DNA from: Xanthobacter agilis
GTDB lineage: Bacteria > Pseudomonadota > Alphaproteobacteria > Rhizobiales > Xanthobacteraceae
Direction: 5' to 3'
Length of the DNA stretch: 64,000 nt
Assembly (NCBI RefSeq): GCF_021730435.1
Contig: NZ_JABWGX010000018.1
Span: forward strand, 47,397-111,396
Positions 1-8,481 of the stretch are shown in pieces. Both the position numbers and the translations under genes were made by a program. How positions within the stretch are numbered: position 1 is the first letter of the stretch; every line of letters starts with the position of its first letter. A model generated the notes under the pieces. The model saw nothing but the letters and a program-made list of their open reading frames with translations. It made no database searches and was not told the origin of the DNA.

Positions 1-190
1 CGTCGAGCGCCTTTTCGATGTCGTGCTCGTCGGAGCGGGCCACCTCGCAGATCACCTTGCCGTTGATCGGCGAGATGTTCTCAAAATAGCGGCCGTTCAC
101 CGGCTCCACGAAGGTGCCGCCGATGAAATTGCCGTAGCGCGCCTTGAAGGGCGATGTCTTTTCCGGGCTGAGGAATTCGGGCTTGTTCAT
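1..190 (-). CDS. Aldehyde dehydrogenase, N-terminal part (runs off left edge)
   Basis: Only the first 63 residues are in the window. They begin MNKPEF and contain [16 protein letters not shown] followed by [18 protein letters not shown], the usual N-terminal strand pattern of NAD-dependent aldehyde dehydrogenases (ALDH superfamily), close to the ExaC/acetaldehyde dehydrogenase group. The catalytic Cys and Glu lie outside, so substrate is not visible. A purine-rich ribosome binding site (GGAGGAAACC) precedes the ATG. The gene is divergent from an AcoR-type activator and has a sigma-54 promoter, which suggests it is switched on by an aldehyde or alcohol signal. Confidence 0.9.
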   Translation of the reverse strand, partial: MNKPEFLSPEKTSPFKARYGNFIGGTFVEPVNGRYFENISPINGKVICEVARSDEHDIEKALD

Positions 191-225
191 GGTTTCCTCC
201 CTTTTTAGGGTCCGCGCAGCGTATC

Positions 226-240
226 GCACCCGGCGTGCCA
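226..240 (-). promoter_or_regulatory. Sigma-54 (-24/-12) promoter of the aldehyde dehydrogenase gene
   Basis: On the minus strand the sequence reads TGGCACGCCGGGTGC: GG and GC separated by exactly ten bases and a perfect TGGCACG at -24. The -12 element is GTGC rather than TTGC. It sits 36 bases upstream of the aldehyde dehydrogenase ATG, in the right orientation, and faces a sigma-54-dependent activator gene. Confidence 0.8.
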
Positions 241-391
241 GTTGCGCGCGGGGCCGCAAATTTTTATTCTTGCAGTGCGGTAAGTTATTGCCCCGCACCA
301 GCTCGCACCAAGACTTGAACGGTTCCATCCCGCCCGCGCTGGACGACACCGGAATAGTCGTGCGAAACTGTCGCGGATAAGAACAAAAATC

Positions 392-426
392 TGCGACAGG
401 TGTTGCAAGTTGCGACAGGTGTCGCA
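392..426. promoter_or_regulatory. Double palindromic activator site (UAS) for the AcoR-type regulator
   Basis: Two adjacent inverted repeats with 19 bp between equivalent positions: TGCGACAGGTGTTGCA (392-407, one mismatch) and TGCGACAGGTGTCGCA (411-426, perfect TGCGACA-N2-TGTCGCA). They lie about 150-200 bp upstream of the sigma-54 promoter, the usual position of an enhancer for this activator class, and just upstream of the regulator's own start, so autoregulation is possible. Confidence 0.75.
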
Positions 427-453
427 GGGGAGTGAAACCAGCCCGAGGTGCCG

Positions 454-2415
454 ATGCTGCAGACCATCCCGTCCTGCGATGCCCAGCTGTTCTCGGCTCA
501 GGCCGTGGCCGAGGCGCGCCAACGCTTCTTCTCCGGCGAGACCGCGCCACAGGGGATCGCGGCGCCGATCCTCCGCTCCTGGACCCGCTGCGTGGCGCAT
601 GGGCTGCCGGCCGGCGGGCGGCTACCGGCCGAGCCCCTGGGCGCCGGCGAACTGCGTCAGCGCCGCGAAAAGGCGGAATCCCTGCGCCGCCGTTGCCGGC
701 CCGAACTGGAGGCGCTGCACGCCGACGCCGCCGTCACCGGCTCCCTCGTCATCCTCACCGATCCCACCGGCCTGGTGCTCGACACCGTGGGCTCGGCCGA
801 TTTCGCCGACCGCGCCGCCAAGGTCGCGCTGCTGCCCGGCGTGAGCTGGAGCGAGAGCGTGCTCGGCACCAATGCCATCGGCACCGCTTTGGTGGAGCGC
901 CGGCCGCTGGAGGTGCGCGGCGGCGAGCATTATGCGGAAGCGCACGGCATCCTGAGCTGCGCCGCCGCCCCCATTCTCGACCCCTACGGCGACGTGATCG
1001 GCCTGCTCGACCTGTCCGGCCCCGCGGCGGTCGCCCATTTGCACGCCATGGGGCTGGTGCAGCTCGCCGTGAGCCAGGTGGAACATCGCCTGTTCGAGGG
1101 CGCCTTCCCCGGCCTCGACGTGGTGCGGTTCCACGCCGACGCGAGCTTCCTCGGCACCAGCCGCGAGGGCATCCTCGTGTTCGAGGACTATCGGCTGGTC
1201 GCGGCAAACCGGCCCGGCCTCGCCCAGCTGGGCCTGGGCTGGGATGCCCTGAAAAGCCGCCGCTACAGCGATCTGTTCGACGGCAGCCTGGGCCGCCCCG
1301 GCGAGGACCGCCGGGTGCGCAGCACCACCGGCGACACCCTCCATGCCCGTGTCGAGCGGCAACCCGCGCGCGCGCCGGCTCCCCCGTCCACACCGCGCGC
1401 CGCACCGGCTGCCGGACCGCGACCGGTCGCGGCGCCCGAGCCCTGCTTCGATGCGGCGACCGAGCAGGCCCTCGGCCGTGCCGTCCGCCTGCTGGAAGCC
1501 GGCGTGCCGGTACTGATCCAGGGCGAAACCGGTTCCGGCAAGGATATCTTCAGCCGCCAGATGCACGGGCGCTCCAGCCGCGCCGGGCGCCCGTTCGCCG
1601 CCGTGAATTGCGCGGCGCTGCCGGAGGGCCTGATCGAATCCGAACTGTTCGGCTATGAAGACGGCGCCTTCACCGGCGCCCGGCGGGCCGGCTTCAAGGG
1701 CCTCCTGCGCGAGGCCGACGGCGGCATCCTGTTCCTCGACGAGATCGGCGACATGCCGCTCGCGCTCCAGACCCGCCTGCTGCGCGTGCTTCAGGAGCGA
1801 GAGGTCACCCCGCTCGGCGGCGGCAAGCCGGTCCCGGTGGATTTCAGCCTCGTCTGCGCCACCCACCGCGATTTGAAGCAATTGGTGGATGCCGGCGCCT
1901 TCCGCGCCGATCTCTATTTCCGCATCGCGCAATATACCGTGGCGCTGCCGGCGCTGCGCCACCTGCCCGACCGCGAGGCTTTGGTGCACCGCTTCTGGCG
2001 CGAGCTGGCGGGCGGCGCGCCGGCACCCGCCCTGTCGGCCGCGTGCGTGGAGGCGCTGGCGCGCTACTCCTGGCCGGGCAATTTCCGGCAGTTCGTGGGC
2101 ACGCTGAAGGTGCTGCACGCGCTGGCCGACCCCGGCGGCAGTCTTGGGCCGGAGGCGCTGCCCGCAGAGCTGCGCGACAGCGCCTTGCAGCAACCCCAGG
2201 CGGGCACGCGACCCAGCGCGCCGGACGAGGCGCCCCACGCGCCCGGCGGCGCGTGCATGGGGGACGACCTCCAGGCGGTCACGCGGGCGACCATCCAGGC
2301 CGCTCTTGCCGCCTGCAACGGCAACATCTCCATGGCGGCGCGCCGGCTCGGCATCCACCGCTCGACGCTGCATCGCCACCTTGCCGCCACGCCCGGCCAC
2401 CGCAAGCCATCCTGA
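454..2415 (+). CDS. Sigma-54-dependent transcriptional activator, AcoR family
   Basis: A 653-residue enhancer-binding protein. The N-terminal half is a GAF-type sensor (pattern [16 protein letters not shown] near residue 130, typical of AcoR-like proteins). The central AAA+ domain has Walker A GETGSGKD near residue 357, the sigma-54 contact loop GAFTGA near 405 and Walker [10 protein letters not shown] Fis-type helix-turn-helix ends the protein ([20 protein letters not shown]). The ATG at 454 is preferred because GAGG lies 5 bases upstream; a GTG at 448 is in frame. It most likely controls the divergent aldehyde dehydrogenase through the paired palindromes between the genes. The inducer is unknown. 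Confidence 0.93.
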   Translation: MLQTIPSCDAQLFSAQAVAEARQRFFSGETAPQGIAAPILRSWTRCVAHGLPAGGRLPAEPLGAGELRQRREKAESLRRRCRPELEALHADAAVTGSLVILTDPTGLVLDTVGSADFADRAAKVALLPGVSWSESVLGTNAIGTALVERRPLEVRGGEHYAEAHGILSCAAAPILDPYGDVIGLLDLSGPAAVAHLHAMGLVQLAVSQVEHRLFEGAFPGLDVVRFHADASFLGTSREGILVFEDYRLVAANRPGLAQLGLGWDALKSRRYSDLFDGSLGRPGEDRRVRSTTGDTLHARVERQPARAPAPPSTPRAAPAAGPRPVAAPEPCFDAATEQALGRAVRLLEAGVPVLIQGETGSGKDIFSRQMHGRSSRAGRPFAAVNCAALPEGLIESELFGYEDGAFTGARRAGFKGLLREADGGILFLDEIGDMPLALQTRLLRVLQEREVTPLGGGKPVPVDFSLVCATHRDLKQLVDAGAFRADLYFRIAQYTVALPALRHLPDREALVHRFWRELAGGAPAPALSAACVEALARYSWPGNFRQFVGTLKVLHALADPGGSLGPEALPAELRDSALQQPQAGTRPSAPDEAPHAPGGACMGDDLQAVTRATIQAALAACNGNISMAARRLGIHRSTLHRHLAATPGHRKPS

Positions 2416-2577
2416 CGCTTGGGCAGCGGGTCTCGACGACTGTTCATGCGCCGCCCCGGCCCCGGCCGGCGCCGCAGTCACGCATGTTCGGCCCCTCGGC
2501 GGTCATGTTTTCGGCCGGATGTTGCAGTCCACTGGCCTTTGAAAAGACGCCCCAGGCGGCGGCATCGAGGCATTGGC

Positions 2578-3975
2578 ATGAGCACTTCCAACCCGTGGTC
2601 GGTTGCCACCGCGCGGTTCGGCCTCGGCCCGGATCCGTCCGGCGCGGCGCCGACCGGGGATGCGCGGGCGTGGGTGGAAAGCCAGATCGGCGTCTCGGCG
2701 ACGGCCGGGCTCGATCCCGACCTGCCGCCGGGCGCGGAGAATGCGCGCCGCTGGCGCATCGAGCGGAACATCAAGGTGGCGCGGAAGAAGCAGCTCGCCG
2801 AAGCCGCCCGCCTCACCCAAGCCGGTCTCACCGTGCCGCCCGTGGCCCCGGCCGCCCCCGGCGGACCCCAACCCGCCCGATGGATGCGGCCGGGCGAGGA
2901 ATTGCGGTCCCGCTTGCAGCGCACCCTCACGCAGAAGGAAACCCTGCCGGAGCGCCTGACTCTGTTCTGGGCCGATTATTTCACGGTATCGGTGAGCAAG
3001 AGCACGGTCTTGCCACTGGCCGGCCCCTTCGAGCGCGAGGCGCTTCGCCCCTACATTTTTGCGCCGTTCCGGGTCTTGCTCGGCCATGCGGTGACCCACC
3101 CGGCCATGTTGTTCTATCTCGACAACGATCAGTCGATGGGTCCGCAGTCCCCCGCCGGACGGCAGAAGAAGCGAGGGCTCAACGAAAACCTCGCGCGCGA
3201 AATCCTGGAGCTCCACACCCTCGGCAGCACCGGTGGATACACCCAGAAGGATGTGACCAGCTTCGCCGCCGTCCTCAGCGGCTGGAGCGTGATGAACAAT
3301 CCGGCCGCCGAGACCTGCGGCCAGAGTCAGTTCCTCCGCGCCCGCCACGAGCCTGGCGCGAAAGTCCTTCTCGGCAAGACCTATCCGGACGTGGGCGCGG
3401 AACAACTCGCCCTGGTGCTGGACGATCTGGCCCGTCACCCCGCGACCGCGCAACATGTCGCAACCCGCATGTGCCGCGCCTTCATCTGCGAGACCCCGCC
3501 CCCGCAGCTCGTCGCGCGCATGGCCGAGACCTTCCGGCGGACCGACGGCGACCTGGGCGCGATGGTGCGGGTGATGGTGCGCGCCGATGAAGCCTGGACC
3601 GTCCCGCCCCGCAAGCTGCGCTCACCCACGGAACTGCTCCATGTGGTCACCCGGCTGCTGGGCGCGGCGCCTGAGCCGCCGGCGGTGGCTGAAGCCCTTG
3701 TGGCCATGGGGCAGCCCTATTTCAACGCCCCATCGCCCAAGGGCTGGCCCGACGAGGACAATGCCTGGACCACCGCCGATGGCATCAAGACCCGGCTCGA
3801 CTGGGCGCGCGGCGTCGGCGCCCGGTTTCAGCACCGGGTCGATGCCCGCCGCCTGATGGAGGGACCCCTCCACGGGCTTCTCAGTGATGAAACGCGCACC
3901 ACGGTACTGCAGGCCGAAAGTCAGGAACAGGCTCTGGCACTGCTCATCATGAGCCCGGAGCTGCAGAGGAGATGA
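2578..3975 (+). CDS. DUF1800 family protein
   Basis: 465 residues, matching the DUF1800 family by LTLFWADYFTVSVSK and by NENLAREILELHTLG followed by GGYTQKDVTSFAAVLSGW around residue 200. The biochemical role of DUF1800 proteins is not established; they are usually encoded directly before a DUF1501 protein, as here. The chosen ATG opens the conserved N-terminus (NPWSVATARFGLGP); a longer upstream frame has no family similarity and biased shadow-like composition. No signal peptide is seen, although its partner has a Tat-like leader. The stop overlaps the start region of the next gene, so the two are probably co-translated. Confidence 0.88.
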   Translation: MSTSNPWSVATARFGLGPDPSGAAPTGDARAWVESQIGVSATAGLDPDLPPGAENARRWRIERNIKVARKKQLAEAARLTQAGLTVPPVAPAAPGGPQPARWMRPGEELRSRLQRTLTQKETLPERLTLFWADYFTVSVSKSTVLPLAGPFEREALRPYIFAPFRVLLGHAVTHPAMLFYLDNDQSMGPQSPAGRQKKRGLNENLAREILELHTLGSTGGYTQKDVTSFAAVLSGWSVMNNPAAETCGQSQFLRARHEPGAKVLLGKTYPDVGAEQLALVLDDLARHPATAQHVATRMCRAFICETPPPQLVARMAETFRRTDGDLGAMVRVMVRADEAWTVPPRKLRSPTELLHVVTRLLGAAPEPPAVAEALVAMGQPYFNAPSPKGWPDEDNAWTTADGIKTRLDWARGVGARFQHRVDARRLMEGPLHGLLSDETRTTVLQAESQEQALALLIMSPELQRR

Positions 3976-3977
3976 GA

Positions 3978-5210
3978 ATGCCCGCTGGAGGTCTGACCCG
4001 CCGCGCCTTCATGGCCGCTGCCGGCGCCACGGCCCTGTCCGCGCCGCTGGTGTCGTGGCCCTATGTGCCGCGCGCCTGGGGGGCATCCGGGCGTGATCCC
4101 CGGCTATTGGTGGTCGTGCTGCGCGGCGGCCTCGACGGCCTGGCCACGGTGATGCCCGTCGGCGACCCCGACTTCGCGGCGCTGCGGAACGACTTCCGCA
4201 ATCCGAAGCTGGCCGAGGCACCATCGCTCGATTCCCTGTTCGTCCTCAATCCGGCGTTGCGGCACCTGTCGGCGCTCTACACCCGCAAGGAGCTGCTGCT
4301 GTTCCAGGCGGTCGCCACGCCCTATCGGGCCCGGTCCCATTTCGACGCCCAGGCGATGCTGGAAAGCGGATTGCCCGACTATGGCATCACCGCCGAATCG
4401 GGCTGGCTCAACCGCGCCTTGCAGAAAACGGAAGCCGGGCCCCGCCTGAAAAAGGCGCCGGGACTGGTGGTGGCGCCCACCGCGCCACTCATCATGCGCG
4501 GCGCCGCCCCGGTGGAAAGCTGGCAGCCGCAGGCTTTCTCTTATGTGGACGACGACACCCTGCAACGCCTGATGCAGCTCTACGAAGCCCGGGACCCCGA
4601 GCTGGCCCGCGCCCTTTCGGAAGGGGCTGACGTGGATATGAAACTCCACGGCGTGCAGAAGGTGGGGAACAAGGCCCAGGCGGCGGACAGTGTCCAGGGC
4701 TTCCCCGAGGCCATGAAGACCACCGGATTGCTGATGGCCGCGGCGGATGGCCCACGAATCGGGGCCATCAACTTCAACGGCTGGGACACCCACGCCCTGG
4801 AGGGGGCCTATGACGGCCGGCTCGCCAAGACGCTGCAGGCGTTGGACCATGGGTTCGCGGCCCTTGAGACGAGCCTCGGCCCGGTGTGGTCCGACACCGC
4901 CGTGCTGGTCATCACCGAATTCGGCCGCACCGCACGGGTAAACGGTTCCCTCGGCACCGATCACGGCACGGGCACCATCGCCATGCTGCTCGGCGGCGCG
5001 GTGTCCGGCGGGCGCGTGATCGCCGATTGGCCGGGCTTGTCCCAGAAGGTTCTGTTCGAGGGACGCGACCTGGCGCCAACCCTCGACATCCGCGCCGTCA
5101 TGAAGGGCCTTCTTCGGGAACACCTCGACCTGAGCCCCGCCGTGCTGGCGACTGAGGTGTTTCCGGACAGCAGCGCGATCGTCCCCCTGCGCGGCCTGGT
5201 GCGGACCTGA
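3978..5210 (+). CDS. DUF1501 family protein with Tat-type leader
   Basis: 410 residues. The leader LTRRAFMAAAGATALSAP is a twin-arginine (Tat) signal, so the protein is exported folded, probably with a cofactor or metal. Family motifs are ARSHFDAQAMLESGL, NFNGWDTHALEG and VITEFGRTARVNGSLGTDHG; DUF1501 proteins are structurally related to the alkaline phosphatase/sulfatase fold, but the substrate is not known. The ATG at 3978 has AGGAG six bases upstream; another ATG at 3972 overlaps the DUF1800 stop. Two-gene operon with the preceding DUF1800 gene. Confidence 0.88.
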   Translation: MPAGGLTRRAFMAAAGATALSAPLVSWPYVPRAWGASGRDPRLLVVVLRGGLDGLATVMPVGDPDFAALRNDFRNPKLAEAPSLDSLFVLNPALRHLSALYTRKELLLFQAVATPYRARSHFDAQAMLESGLPDYGITAESGWLNRALQKTEAGPRLKKAPGLVVAPTAPLIMRGAAPVESWQPQAFSYVDDDTLQRLMQLYEARDPELARALSEGADVDMKLHGVQKVGNKAQAADSVQGFPEAMKTTGLLMAAADGPRIGAINFNGWDTHALEGAYDGRLAKTLQALDHGFAALETSLGPVWSDTAVLVITEFGRTARVNGSLGTDHGTGTIAMLLGGAVSGGRVIADWPGLSQKVLFEGRDLAPTLDIRAVMKGLLREHLDLSPAVLATEVFPDSSAIVPLRGLVRT

Positions 5211-5248
5211 CGCCGCGCCGGCGGACCCAGCTTCGAGCCCGCGCGGCG
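5211..5248. terminator. Hairpin between convergent genes
   Basis: CGCCGCGC (5211-5218) pairs with GCGCGGCG (5241-5248) directly after the DUF1501 stop. No T tract, so a weak or bidirectional terminator. Confidence 0.4.
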
Positions 5249-5273
5249 CCGTTCGCGGCCGCGGCCGAAGCGC

Positions 5274-6125
5274 TCAGGTCCGCGTCAATTCATTGACAAG
5301 CTTGCGATCGAGATAGTGGGGCGCCTCGAACACGAAAGTGTCGAGGCCGCGATAGGCTGCGATCTGGGGGCGGATCTCGGCCGCCGTGGCGGGGCGCAGC
5401 TGATCGTTGCCGGCCGGGCGGAACGCCTCCAGGATCATGCGGAAGCGCTCGCGCCCGAGCTTGGCGATGAGCACGTCGCCATAGTGGCGGGCGGATTCCG
5501 GGGTCCGCATGTAAAGGCCGACGCCATCCTGGAAGAACAGCCCCACATCCTTGGGCAACCAGCTATCGACCCAATCGGCGAATGGGGCGGCGCCGATGTT
5601 GGAATTGTCGTAGGCGCTCACCCACAACGGTCGCGGCAGCGCCGAAAGCAGGGCCCCCATCTTGGGCGCATCCGCCCAGGTGGGGTCTGCCTCCACCGGG
5701 AAATAATAGCCCGAGGGGCGAAACGGCAGCGGTTTGCGCGCGATCCGCGCCGACAGGTCCACCAGCGCCGCCACGTTGCGGCGCGCATCGGGCTCGCTGG
5801 ACAGGCTGGCGAGGCCGACGATGATGGAGCGCGCCCACGGCTCCTTGGAGATGCGCGCCCAATTGGGCGGGTCGGCGATGGTCTCGATGCCGAGGCCCGG
5901 CACGAACGCGATGCCGTTCAGGACGATCCATTGCAGCAGCAGCGCCTGCGCCCCCAGCCGCTCCCATTCCCCATAGGGATCGAGGGAACCCGCATGGATC
6001 TGCCAGACGATGCCGTCCACCATCCCCTCGGGAGCCGGGGGGCGGCGGTTGAGAAGCTGATCGAGGCCGATGAAGGCAAGCGCGCCCGCCGCTCCCGCGA
6101 GCAGCGCCGTACGTCGATTGATCAT
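5274..6125 (-). CDS. Putative exported glycoside-hydrolase-like protein of the polysaccharide locus
   Basis: 283 residues. The N-terminus NRRTALLAGAAGALAFIGL is a short twin-arginine-like signal or membrane anchor. The body has the look of a TIM-barrel sugar hydrolase (GIVWQIHAGSLDPYGEW, ARKPLPFRPSGYYFPVEAD, WADAPKMGALLSALPRPLWVSAYD, LFFQDGVGLYMRTP), with several acidic residues at strand ends, but I cannot place it in a named family. It lies downstream of, and in the same direction as, the NfrB-like glycosyltransferase, which suggests a role in trimming or processing the secreted glycan. A strong hairpin between them would limit read-through. Confidence 0.6.
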   Translation of the reverse strand: MINRRTALLAGAAGALAFIGLDQLLNRRPPAPEGMVDGIVWQIHAGSLDPYGEWERLGAQALLLQWIVLNGIAFVPGLGIETIADPPNWARISKEPWARSIIVGLASLSSEPDARRNVAALVDLSARIARKPLPFRPSGYYFPVEADPTWADAPKMGALLSALPRPLWVSAYDNSNIGAAPFADWVDSWLPKDVGLFFQDGVGLYMRTPESARHYGDVLIAKLGRERFRMILEAFRPAGNDQLRPATAAEIRPQIAAYRGLDTFVFEAPHYLDRKLVNELTRT

Positions 6126-6262
6126 GAGTGTCGCTCACCTCTCCGGCCGCAGCGGGGCACCATATCTCTATCCGGAACCGGGGGCACGTCGGCGTATCGC
6201 GGCACCGCGCGGCACGCGGTGCAGGAGCATCGACACGACCGGTGTTGACAGAAACCTGCGCG

Positions 6263-6304
6263 CCACGACACCGGCGGCCGGAGAACCGGCCGCCGGTGTC
6301 GTGG
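6263..6304. terminator. Perfect 19-bp hairpin after the glycosyltransferase gene
   Basis: Arms 6263-6281 and 6286-6304 are fully complementary around an AGAA loop. It lies 43 bases past the glycosyltransferase stop. There is no U-run, so it may act as a 3' stabiliser or a factor-assisted terminator. Confidence 0.65.
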
Positions 6305-6346
6305 TTCGAGAATGCAGGCGGGCGGCCCGACGCCGCCCGCCTGAGT

Positions 6347-8461
6347 TCAGGCGGGCAGAAGCATGAGGCGGCGTTGCTGCTCCTTCATGGTCTCCGTCAA
6401 CGCTTCGGACGTCACGATTCCGCAGCGCACCAGATATTCGCCGATGCGGCCGTCCACGTCCGGGCGGTAATGCTCCATGGCCGCCTCGAACGCCTCGCGC
6501 CGCATGAGGCCCTTCTCGAGCAGCAGGTCGCCCAGCAGGGGCGGCGACTGCGCCCCCTCGAACGCCCGACCGGTGCCACGGATGAGGCGCAGGCCGTCGT
6601 TGATCTCGCTTTCGCGGGCGATCTGCTGCACCGGCAGGTCGCCCACCGACACCCGCAGCTCTTCGAGGGCCTTGTCGCTGAGCGGGGACGCCACCGCCAC
6701 CACCAGGCGCCCGGTGGCATCGCGGCCAACGGGGACCACGCGCCGACGCACCATGAGATCCACCGGCAGCAGGTCGTGGAACGCCTTGACCATTTGCTCG
6801 GTGACATGGGTACGCGGCAGGTTGGACTGATAGGCGATGGCTTCCGCCAGCGTCTCGTCGTCCAGCCAGCCCTTGGAGACCAGGATCCGGCCAAGCGGTT
6901 GCTGCTGCCGGCTCTGCAGGGCCAGCGCCTCTTCCAGATGCTCCGGCAGCACCGCCTGCCACGTCACCAGCAGCTCGCCGAGGCGCTGGCGGCGATGGGC
7001 GAAGGCGTCGTTTTCCGGGAAGTCGTGCATGGTCTTGTCCCAGACGATGCGTCGACCAAGGAAGATATGCCCGAGGAATAGCTTCCAGGCCCGGAGGGTG
7101 GCCGCGAAGTTCACGAAATTACCCATCACCACCCGCGGCACGGACATGAGCCCCTGCTCCCAGCCATAGATGGCCGAGACGAAGTGGAAGCGCTGCACCA
7201 GCCGCAGCGCGAACGCGACGGCGTTGGCGGCCAGCACCGCGAGCAGCCAGCCTTCGGTCGCGAAGATGGAGGGGTAGCGCTCGGGGATGATGCCGATCTC
7301 GTTGCCGAAATAGATCACCAGGAACATGGCCGCGAGCACGTAGGCCACCACCGTGATGATGGAGGTCACCACGCCCTTGCGGTCACGCATCAGGAAGTAT
7401 TTGGACGCAAGGCTGCCCTGCCAGCCCATGTGCTGCCAGCCCTGGAAGGCGATGCCCAGCGCCCAGCGCGCCTTCTGCCGGTAGGAGGTGCGGAAGGTGT
7501 CGGGGAAGAACTCGCGCACGCACAGGGGCATGGAGAGCTGGATCTCCTTGTCCCGGCCGAAACCGAAGAAGGTCTCGCGCTTCACGCGGTATTCCACCGG
7601 GAAGCGGGCGATGATGGCCTGCATGTGCGCGTCCTTCAGGCGCGCACTGATGTCATAGTCCTCGGTGAGGCTCGCGGTGTTGAACACCTCGCCCTGGTCC
7701 TGGGCCCGCAGATGCAGAACCGCCCGCCGCGAGAAGCAGGTGCCCACCCCCGCCGACGGCACCTCGCCCGCCACGCTCTCGCGGACCACGAGATCCTTGG
7801 CGTGCCATTCTGCGAACTCGTCCATGTAGATGCCGGCCACCATTTCCGACCAGTGGCGTTCCAGCGACACCACCGGCACTTGAATCATGTCCTTGCGCGG
7901 CAAGAGATAATTGAAGAAGCGCAGCTCCAGGGGATGCAGCACGTCCTCGCTATCGTGCAGGATGAGGCCGGCGAACTCGACGCCGGTCATCTGCTCGTGC
8001 TGGAAGATGGCGCGGACCACCGCATTCAGGCAGTCGGCCTTGTTGGTGGGGCCGGGACTGCGCGTTTCCACGCGCACCAGCTGTTTGTAGCGCCGCCGCA
8101 TGCGCTCCACCTCGGCGATGGTGGCGGGGTCGTTGGGATAGGTTCCAACGAACACCATGTAGCGGCGGTAATCGAGAACACTCACCATGTTCTCGATCAT
8201 GGCGGCGATCACGTCCGATTCCTGCCAGGCCGGAATCATGATGGCGAGCGGCTGCTCGTCCTTCTGATACAGGGCCTGGACCGACAGCGGGCGAATGAAC
8301 GGCTCGATCGCGAACCGCCGATACACCCGCCGCGTCCAGTACCACGCATCGACGAACAGGTCGTCGATGGAGGACAGGAGGATCAGCACCGCCACCACCG
8401 CCGACATATATTCGACGACGCGAATAAAGTCGGCGAGCAGGTAGGGCCAATAGAGAGACAT
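6347..8461 (-). CDS. nfrB: NfrB-type processive glycosyltransferase with c-di-GMP-binding MshEN domains
   Basis: 704-residue inner-membrane enzyme. N-terminal membrane segment (about residues 8-32) is followed by a GT2 domain with all the processive-synthase signatures: DSED at 170-173, TED at 267-269 and the Q-x-x-R-W motif QKARW at 329-333. Two to three membrane helices follow (about 360-420). The C-terminal third carries two MshEN-type repeats: LGELLVTWQAVLP with LGRILVSKGWLDDETLAEAI, and LLGDLLLEKGLMRREAF with RIGEYLVRCGIVTSEAL. MshEN domains bind cyclic di-GMP. Domain order matches E. coli NfrB, whose product is a ManNAc-containing glycan. Start chosen at ATG 8461, just downstream of the BcsB-like gene; a longer frame reads into that gene. 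Confidence 0.87.
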   Translation of the reverse strand: MSLYWPYLLADFIRVVEYMSAVVAVLILLSSIDDLFVDAWYWTRRVYRRFAIEPFIRPLSVQALYQKDEQPLAIMIPAWQESDVIAAMIENMVSVLDYRRYMVFVGTYPNDPATIAEVERMRRRYKQLVRVETRSPGPTNKADCLNAVVRAIFQHEQMTGVEFAGLILHDSEDVLHPLELRFFNYLLPRKDMIQVPVVSLERHWSEMVAGIYMDEFAEWHAKDLVVRESVAGEVPSAGVGTCFSRRAVLHLRAQDQGEVFNTASLTEDYDISARLKDAHMQAIIARFPVEYRVKRETFFGFGRDKEIQLSMPLCVREFFPDTFRTSYRQKARWALGIAFQGWQHMGWQGSLASKYFLMRDRKGVVTSIITVVAYVLAAMFLVIYFGNEIGIIPERYPSIFATEGWLLAVLAANAVAFALRLVQRFHFVSAIYGWEQGLMSVPRVVMGNFVNFAATLRAWKLFLGHIFLGRRIVWDKTMHDFPENDAFAHRRQRLGELLVTWQAVLPEHLEEALALQSRQQQPLGRILVSKGWLDDETLAEAIAYQSNLPRTHVTEQMVKAFHDLLPVDLMVRRRVVPVGRDATGRLVVAVASPLSDKALEELRVSVGDLPVQQIARESEINDGLRLIRGTGRAFEGAQSPPLLGDLLLEKGLMRREAFEAAMEHYRPDVDGRIGEYLVRCGIVTSEALTETMKEQQRRLMLLPA

Positions 8462-8481
8462 CGCGGCAATCCCCCGATGTC

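Noticed and set aside
622..2481. 619-codon open frame on the minus strand
   Set aside because: Antisense shadow of the AcoR-type gene, which has clear domain motifs; the shadow has no recognisable pattern and results from high GC.
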